Shown here piece after piece: positions 57,642 through 64,000 of a stretch of DNA of 64,000 bases. The notes under the pieces were generated by a model that was given only the letters and a program-made list of their open reading frames with translations, was not told the origin of the DNA and did no database searches. Origin of the DNA: Cepaea nemoralis (taxonomy: Eukaryota; Mollusca; Gastropoda; Stylommatophora; Helicidae); assembly GCA_014155875.1 (NCBI GenBank), contig JACEFZ010018349.1, positions 62,001 through 126,000 on the forward strand. Direction: 5' to 3'. The first letter of the stretch is position 1. Each line of letters opens with the position of its first letter. Both the position numbers and the translations under genes were made by a program.

Positions 57642-58214
57642 ATGTCTTGTCAAGTCAAGAAAGCTGCTGCAGCATTATCAAAAAAAGCTGCTGCTGCTGT
57701 TGCTACATATAAGGATGAGACAAATTCAAATTCTGTTGTGGTGGAAAATTCAGTGGCCGCACAGGCCAGCAATGCTTCTGACCCTGGCGACGGAGTTGAT
57801 GCAAATGCAGTGTTTGTATCATGTTCAACACCCCAACAGGGTGCCACAATTGGAACTAAAGAGAAATTCAAACTCAAACTCGTAAAGAAGCGTAAATATG
57901 AGTATGCCGACGGATCTGAAACCTTAAAAACACAAAGTTGTAAGGAGACCTGGTCTCAGACGATGAGAGAGTTAAAGGATATCGTACCTGAAGTAAACAG
58001 GGACAACGGCGCATTTGATTTGCAGATAATACAACAAACAATTGCATATATTAAAGTTATGGAAAGAGAAAAGGATAGTATGCGAGAAAATATGATAAGT
58101 ATAGAAAGAGAGCAGATACTTCTGCGCCAACGCTTAAATGACGAGAAAAGAGAGAACAAGCACATGCAAGAACATCTGGAAAGAAGTCTGAAAGCTCTGA
58201 TAAGAAAGAAGTAA
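57642..58214 (+). CDS. ORF1-like HLH/coiled-coil protein, right copy
   Basis: 190 codons from MSCQVKKAAAALSKK; the frame is open further upstream to 57579. Residues ~1-20 are Ala/Lys-rich. A polar linker follows. ~75-90 are basic (KLKLVKKRKYEY). ~100-135 look like a helix-loop-helix (WSQTMRELKDIVPEV, loop NRDNGAFD, LQIIQQTIAYIKVME). ~135-190 are a long charged coiled coil with heptad Leu/Ile/Met. The basic-HLH-zipper-like order suggests a transcription-factor ancestry; alternatively it is an unusual ORF1, which in this retroelement group normally has CCHC knuckles (none here). The stop at 58212-58214 is a G-to-T change relative to the left copy, where coding continues. Confidence 0.55.
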   Translation: MSCQVKKAAAALSKKAAAAVATYKDETNSNSVVVENSVAAQASNASDPGDGVDANAVFVSCSTPQQGATIGTKEKFKLKLVKKRKYEYADGSETLKTQSCKETWSQTMRELKDIVPEVNRDNGAFDLQIIQQTIAYIKVMEREKDSMRENMISIEREQILLRQRLNDEKRENKHMQEHLERSLKALIRKK

Positions 58215-58715
58215 GACTTGAGCGTGTGCTTCAATTAAATTAAATTTTGTCTAGTACGTGTAGAAAGAGAAAAGAAGAATCTGAAAGAACATCTCTTACG
58301 AATTGAAAATAAGAAGGCAGCTCCCCCTCTGCTGTTGTGTCCACCGTGACGAGGTAGAGGGGCTTGTGCGTCCCAATGACCCCAAGAGCTATGCCGACGG
58401 TAGCACAGCTACTGGTAGGGTCACCCATGTCGGACAGGTCAAGGGAGAGGGACCAGACGAAGAGACACACAAACCTGCTGCCTTGTAGGCAGGCTGGGGA
58501 CAGTCAAAGGCTAGGGAAAGCACCCCAAATAAATGCTTGTCGAAATCGGATGTACTGAGCCACAGGCTTGACAAAGTAGTGCAACGTAAAACCTGCTGCC
58601 TTGTAGGTAGACTGGGGACAGTCAAAGGCTAGGGAAAGCATCCCGAATAAATGCTTGTCGAAATCGGATGTACTGAGCCACAGGCTTGACAAAGCAGTGC
58701 AACGTAACTTAATTC

Positions 58716-59066
58716 ATGATGTCACAAATCAAAATTAATCGTTATGGTGCTAATCCCGCGAAGTTCCATCAGGCGGTGCTAGTGCCGGGCCCCCTGCCTC
58801 GAGGGGGTCCACCCATGACTACTGGTGGTCACCTTCCCCTGTGCTGTGGAGTCAAGGCACAGAGGAGTAGGTTAAGAGCTATTGACCAAATACCCCGGAC
58901 ACTCAACATACTACAGTGGAATGCCGAAGGAGTTTACAACAAGAAAGTCTCCCTAACACAGCGTCTTCATAAAGATAGAATAGATGTGGCATGCATTCAA
59001 GAGACAGGATGCCTTTGGCTGTTCTATATGGGCCAGCTGGGATGGGAGATAACACCACAACAATGA
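58716..59066 (+). pseudogene. Truncated endonuclease start of the deleted copy
   Basis: Same N-terminus as 51236 (116 codons) up to VACIQET, where the 4-kb deletion joins 3'-UTR sequence. The catalytic residues downstream are lost. Confidence 0.85.
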
Positions 59067-59681
59067 GAGTCTAACGTCCTAAGAAACCCCCGGGAAAGTT
59101 AACCCGGTCAACAAATGCCAGCAGAAGTCGGATGTGTCTGCCTAACGGCGCAAGAACGCAGCTCTGCTGTATACAGGCACAACGCAATCATGTCCGGAAA
59201 AAAACTCCGAATGAACGCAGAAGAAGAAGAAGATATGTCCAAAGTATTTCCGTTTCCTAGACGTAATGCTTTTTATGACTTAGTTTTATTCAATGTTCAG
59301 ATCTTGTAGAATGTCAGTATTCGTCTTCTTCTTGGTCCATGATATTCTATGAATGTTTCTATAACATTTTAATTCAAAATCCAAATTTGTTTTCTTTAGG
59401 GATTATGAACTGGCCATGACTCATTATCCATAGATCGCCTTGTGTTGGTTTTTATAAAATGGTGTGAGTGCCTGTCATTCAGAAAGCCAAAAAATCACAA
59501 ACAGCCAAAAAGTGCTGTGGTTGACTGCGACATCCTGTAAAGGATATGCAACTTATATGTTTGCCCTGTGGATTCCAGACAAAGGCATACCTCGTTGTAC
59601 TATATTTAGGTTTTATTGTTGTACTATGTTTAGGTTTTATTGCTAGCGTCTTTTCCTCAACTCCTGATTCACGATATTTAT

Positions 59682-60110
59682 ATCACCATCATCATGTGCC
59701 ATGCTGGTTAGCGTGGGCGGTTATGTTTCGCCTTCTCACTCGATCACCAGAGTCATGGATCATCTCAGTGTCCCTGTCTCAACCATGCCATGTTGCCAAG
59801 CCATCCAGGTATTTATTTCTCTGCCCTACCCTTGTTCTCTTCCCCTCGATCTTGTCAGTTGTCATCAAGTTCTCCAATTCATTTCTTCTCATAATGTGGC
59901 CAAAAGATTGTGACTGTCTATGTCTAATTTCTCTAATCAGTTTACGATTTTCATTTGTTTCTTGTAGGACTTGGTCACTGGTTTTTCTGTCTGTTTTCTT
60001 TATATTTTCCTCAGAAACCACATTTCCACTGCCATCAGATGTTTTTCAGCTTGTCTGCTCATTGTCCACGCTTTACATCCATACAAAAGTACATTACAAG
60101 TTGACATAAT
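59682..60110 (-). mobile_element. RTE 3'-end fragment, minus strand
   Basis: The minus-strand reading has NVLLYGCKAWTMSRQAEKHL, then a small gap and RKTSDQVLQETNENRKLIRE, then MRRNELENL and IEGKRTR. The 3' end lies at 59682 with a (gat)n-type tail. Same family as 42341-42935. Confidence 0.8.
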
Positions 60111-61414
60111 CGTGACAAGAACACGGAGCTGATCAAAGACTGGTGACTGCTTGAGATGTGAATCATGGCTGAACATATTTATCAGCATGGTACATGATGA
60201 GAAGATGATTCAACATTGTTTCAGATTAACATTTATATTATGATAAAAAGACAGGGCACATCATAAAAATGTAAATAAATTCACAAGTACTAAGGCAGGC
60301 AGGCAGACAGGACAAGACAAGTCAGGCAGGCAGGCTTCTAAACATGTGTGTCAGAGAAAGACACTGTGTCAATGTATTCTAAGCATATATGAATGTGTGT
60401 ATACATGAACAAGGACTTTTTCTGTCAGTTAAAATAAACAATTCTGTATGTGCAAGAATTCTCATTTTTTCTGGTACCAAGATTTGTGTGTAAGCATAGA
60501 AATATGTACACTGTTTATGTACATGTACATGTGTGTACATGCATGTTTATGATTGTGTTCATGCCTGTATGTCAGTGAAGAGGAAAGAGTTATTTTTAAA
60601 AAAACATTATACTAGTACATTTGTGAACATATATTTTTTACACGTATATTATTTACATATTGAACAACATCAGAAAGTCTCTGAATTGTCATTGTTAAGA
60701 CACAATAATTAAAAAATATAAATCTGGGTGACTTTCATTGTTTCAGTAATTTGCGTATTAAATGACTAGCTAATTTCAGCAGTTTAGATGCACGACTGCT
60801 TTCATGAGTTTATTTACTGCTGGATAGATGACTACATCAGTAGTGTGATATTCCTGCACAGAATGCTTCAGCAATGTGTGTATTCAACACACATGATTAT
60901 TTTAGCAGTTTGGATCCTCTTGATTAGATTGCCTTAGTAGTTCCAATGTTCCTGTACAGTTTACTGTTTCAGCAAATCAGCATGTTCTTCTTCTTATAGT
61001 CCATGCTGTGTGGCATTTTTTATTATGTCTGTTCACAGCCCTCTGTATTATGTACTGCCAACCATTCCTGATACTAAGATCATCATCGTCTACATGACTA
61101 TTCAAGCAGTTTATTTATTCCAAAAATATTGAATATTCCAATCCATATTATTGTTTCAGCAGCTTGTATAATCAACATCTATATGACTGTTTCTGTTGCT
61201 TGGGTATTTATTATGTTGACGATAGGTTATAAAATCCTCGCCAAGAGCCCAAGCAATGGAAAAGAAATGCTGGCATCATTTTTTTTTCAAGAATATTACT
61301 GTTTCTAAAGCTATATCTTTACATACAGTTTACTTCTTCTTTTCTTCCTCTCCTTCTATGTAGTCTTTGATAATTAAACTGTTACATGTTCTCATGGTGA
61401 TCTTAACTGTTTTT

Positions 61415-61446
<32 letters not shown>

Positions 61447-62433
61447 AATTCCTCTTTAGTTCCATATAAATTGGATTTTAGTATTGATTCAGAGAATGAG
61501 TACATCTTTCTAACCTCACAGAAATGAAGACAATCCTTCAGAATATAGCTTTGTTTGCTTAGTCCACACATGAATAGTGATGAAGCTGACATTTGAAGTC
61601 TGTGTGCGTCTTGTATGCCTCCTTCCTTGTACAGTGACTGTCTGTGATGATCCATGGCCAGGCAAGTTCCCATGATCAATGTGACCACTGTTTGTAGGTG
61701 ATCATGTAAGAGCACAATCACTGTAGCACCTGCTACATATTCTAGGATGCTTGAATGTGGAGTTTGCTTGGGTATTGCAGGGAGGGACGTATGAGAGGAT
61801 GAAGTTGGTGTGTTCACAACCAATGTTTCAGTCGAACGATTAACATTTACACCGTGTATGCCTGTGCGTGCTGTTGGTTTGTCAGGACTGCTGCCTGTTC
61901 CACTTGTCACATGGGACAGTGAGGAGCATTTTGTGTGATATTCACTGGCACAGGAATATCACCTGCAGTTGACAATTTACTTCTCAGCATTATGTATATA
62001 CACCACGTAGTTGACAGCTGCATGAACAAACATGCTGCTTGTTCTCTGCAGGACACTGCAATCAACTCCAGGTTGATTTTTCTAGGTAATTTTACTTTCC
62101 GTAGTTTGTCAGTTTTCTAAATGAGAAGCCAACGTTGAACTCCAACTGACCAGTGTAGGGTCAAGCACCGGAAGTTTAATAGCTAGGGTGTCCAACTGAC
62201 CAGTGTAGGGTCAAGCACCAACTGACCAGTGTAGGGTCAAGCACCAGAAGTTTAATAGCTAGGGTGCTCGTCTTCTCTGTCACACCAACTGTAAAAATGT
62301 CATACAACTGAATGTGTCACAACACTTTGAATAGCCACATTTGTTGGTGAACAGTTTCAGCAGTTTAGTATCCACAGTGCAGCACTTGAGAAAACACCAA
62401 TAAGTCTGAGGTGTTAACATAATGAAGATGTGT
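60111..62433. other. Spacer or 3' UTR region left of the host exon
   Basis: It contains aggcagg repeats (60295-60335), a (ttg)n run (61410-61446), a SINE-A tail remnant (62038-62095) and nested repeats of ccaactgaccagtgtagggt (62143-62245). A minus-strand frame at 61392-61930 (GTGSSPDKPTARTG...) is preceded by a possible acceptor (tgtgccag). It could be a further 3' exon or 3' UTR of the gene at 62434-63069. Unproven. Confidence 0.4.
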
Positions 62434-63069
62434 TCAAATCCAAGTAATGTATGTTCTTTTGTGTACTGTTAAGGGTGATGTTGGTGGCTTTGACCTCGCA
62501 GGCTTCTTGGATATGTGTGAGTTGCTGTGTTCACCTGAAGATGAACTCACCAGACGAGCTGATGAAGTTGTCATGGCTACTGCACCATCACTGTCTAAAC
62601 TGTTACCTCTTTCATGATATCTGTAATCTGGATAATGATGATTTAGAGATGTTTCTGGATTAATTGAAATATCTAGAAGTTCTGGACTGCTGGAGCAATC
62701 ATTTATTTCTTCTAAACTTCCACCGAAGGAAGAATAAGAATAATTCACTTCACTTTCATTACAAAAATCATCACTTTTGTTGTATGCTTCTCTCTTAATA
62801 TAATCACAAGAGTGCTGATTCACATTAATGTCTAGGGGAGATACAGAAAAAGTATTTCTAATTCTACCCAGCCTCCCGGACGTTTGGCCTCTTCCAGAAG
62901 TTGCAATCATACCGAGGCCTTCAAGTTGTACAGCAATGTTTTCATAGTTTGGAGGCGAGTACTCCTTGTAAGGATTGTCCTCACTGTATGGGGGAAGAGC
63001 TGCTCCGTATGGGGGATTATATTCATCAGCATCAGATAATGGAGCACATCTACCCATGTGACGCTGTCT
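62434..63069 (-). CDS. Terminal coding exon of an unidentified host gene
   Basis: On the minus strand a good acceptor (ttttgtttcag) precedes 63069, and the frame runs 211 codons to a stop at 62434-62436. The peptide begins RQRHMGRCAPLSDADEYNPP. It contains three Pro-Tyr motifs (NPPYG, LPPYS and SPPNYENI), then a Ser/Asn-rich acidic stretch (SEVNYSYSSFGGSLEEI) and a basic Ser/Pro-rich end (KKPARSKPPTSP). PPxY-like motifs typically bind WW-domain proteins such as Nedd4-type ligases. That and the low complexity suggest the cytoplasmic tail of a membrane protein. No family recognised. Upstream exons would lie beyond the (TG)n tract, outside the window. Confidence 0.6.
   Translation of the reverse strand, partial: RQRHMGRCAPLSDADEYNPPYGAALPPYSEDNPYKEYSPPNYENIAVQLEGLGMIATSGRGQTSGRLGRIRNTFSVSPLDINVNQHSCDYIKREAYNKSDDFCNESEVNYSYSSFGGSLEEINDCSSSPELLDISINPETSLNHHYPDYRYHERGNSLDSDGAVAMTTSSARLVSSSSGEHSNSHISKKPARSKPPTSPLTVHKRTYITWI

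Positions 63070-64000
<931 letters not shown>

Larger units (their letters stand above)
57497..59431 (+). mobile_element. Internally deleted retrotransposed copy of the Nimb-like unit
   Basis: The 1.9-kb copy of 50037-55971 lacks 51516-55563, about 4.05 kb (most of the endonuclease and all of RT/RNase H). The junction gagacaggatgcc near 59006 has only 1-2 bases of microhomology, and there is no GT at the donor side, so it is a deletion rather than a splice. It starts with four extra bases (tgtt) and then the upstream RNase H tail, and ends within downstream flank. The 44-bp duplication shows it inserted as a unit. Confidence 0.85.
57420..59551 (+). mobile_element. SINE family A copy interrupted by the deleted Nimb-like element
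   Basis: The head lies at 57420-57496 (tagctgcggccgatttggc ... gagtgcctgt). The tail lies at 59432-59551 (tcattcagaaagcc ... gtaaaggatatgcaac). A 44-bp stretch (57453-57496) is repeated at 59432-59475 with two mismatches. That is the target duplication made when the retroelement copy entered this SINE. Confidence 0.8.

Noticed and set aside
58990..59020. Splice junction explaining the deleted Nimb-like copy
   Set aside because: In the full copy the donor side reads gagacacacc with no GT, so the 4-kb loss fits a microhomology deletion rather than an intron.

Overview
The window is a repeat-dense piece of a metazoan nuclear genome. The best guess is a lophotrochozoan, probably a mollusc. That rests on vertebrate-type TTAGGG-like repeats, many tRNA-derived SINEs, RTE-, CR1- and Nimb/Jockey-like non-LTR elements, a Gypsy-type LTR element with a tRNA-Pro primer site, long simple repeats and no dense gene content. 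The species call is inference. Almost everything recognisable is mobile DNA. The only credible host coding exon is a terminal exon near the right edge (62434-63069, minus strand).

Layout. 445-7410: Gypsy-like LTR retrotransposon with two ~714 bp LTRs, a gag frame, and a protease/integrase frame from which reverse transcriptase/RNase H and the integrase core are missing. 7411-18400: AT-rich intergenic DNA with SINEs (two with exact target duplications), short RTE 3' ends and microsatellites. 18.4-42.9 kb: a stack of nested insertions. An RTE-type retroelement was split by a hAT DNA transposon (19025-39748, 8-bp TSD gactaggg). The hAT was then hit by a 13.7 kb near-perfect palindromic element (19281-32964, 6-bp TSD ccccca), a 200-bp hAT MITE (33976-34175, TSD ctctaggc) and a minus-strand RTE-like element (35485-38611, TSD cagaatc). 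The outer RTE also took a CR1-like 3' fragment (40692-41627, TSD aattct). Subtracting the insertions leaves a hAT of ~3.7 kb, a normal size, which supports the reconstruction. 43-48.8 kb: tandem repeats, including thirteen 98-bp satellite units, and a retroelement RNase H fragment. 48.9-59.5 kb: two related Nimb/Jockey-like non-LTR copies. The left one is nearly complete. The right one is internally deleted and sits inside a SINE with a 44-bp target duplication. Both carry an ORF with a helix-loop-helix/coiled-coil look. 59.7-64 kb: RTE fragment, spacer, the host exon and a (TG)n tract that runs off the end.

Main discovery candidate. The 13.7 kb palindrome has ~6.8 kb arms around a 75 bp spacer. 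Its termini are 5'-AG...CT-3' and it has a 6-bp target duplication, the signature of Polinton/Maverick-type integration. Each arm carries an intact, identical 281-codon C2H2 zinc-finger gene behind a CCAAT/GC/TATA promoter, a ~74-bp minisatellite of about 18 units, a block of telomere-like CCCTAA repeats framed by 18-bp direct repeats, and a captured RTE fragment. I see no polymerase, integrase or capsid gene. It therefore looks like a non-autonomous, fold-back derivative of a larger self-synthesising or virus-like element. The arms differ by an 81-bp promoter unit and a few substitutions, which argues against a simple read-chimera artefact but does not exclude one.
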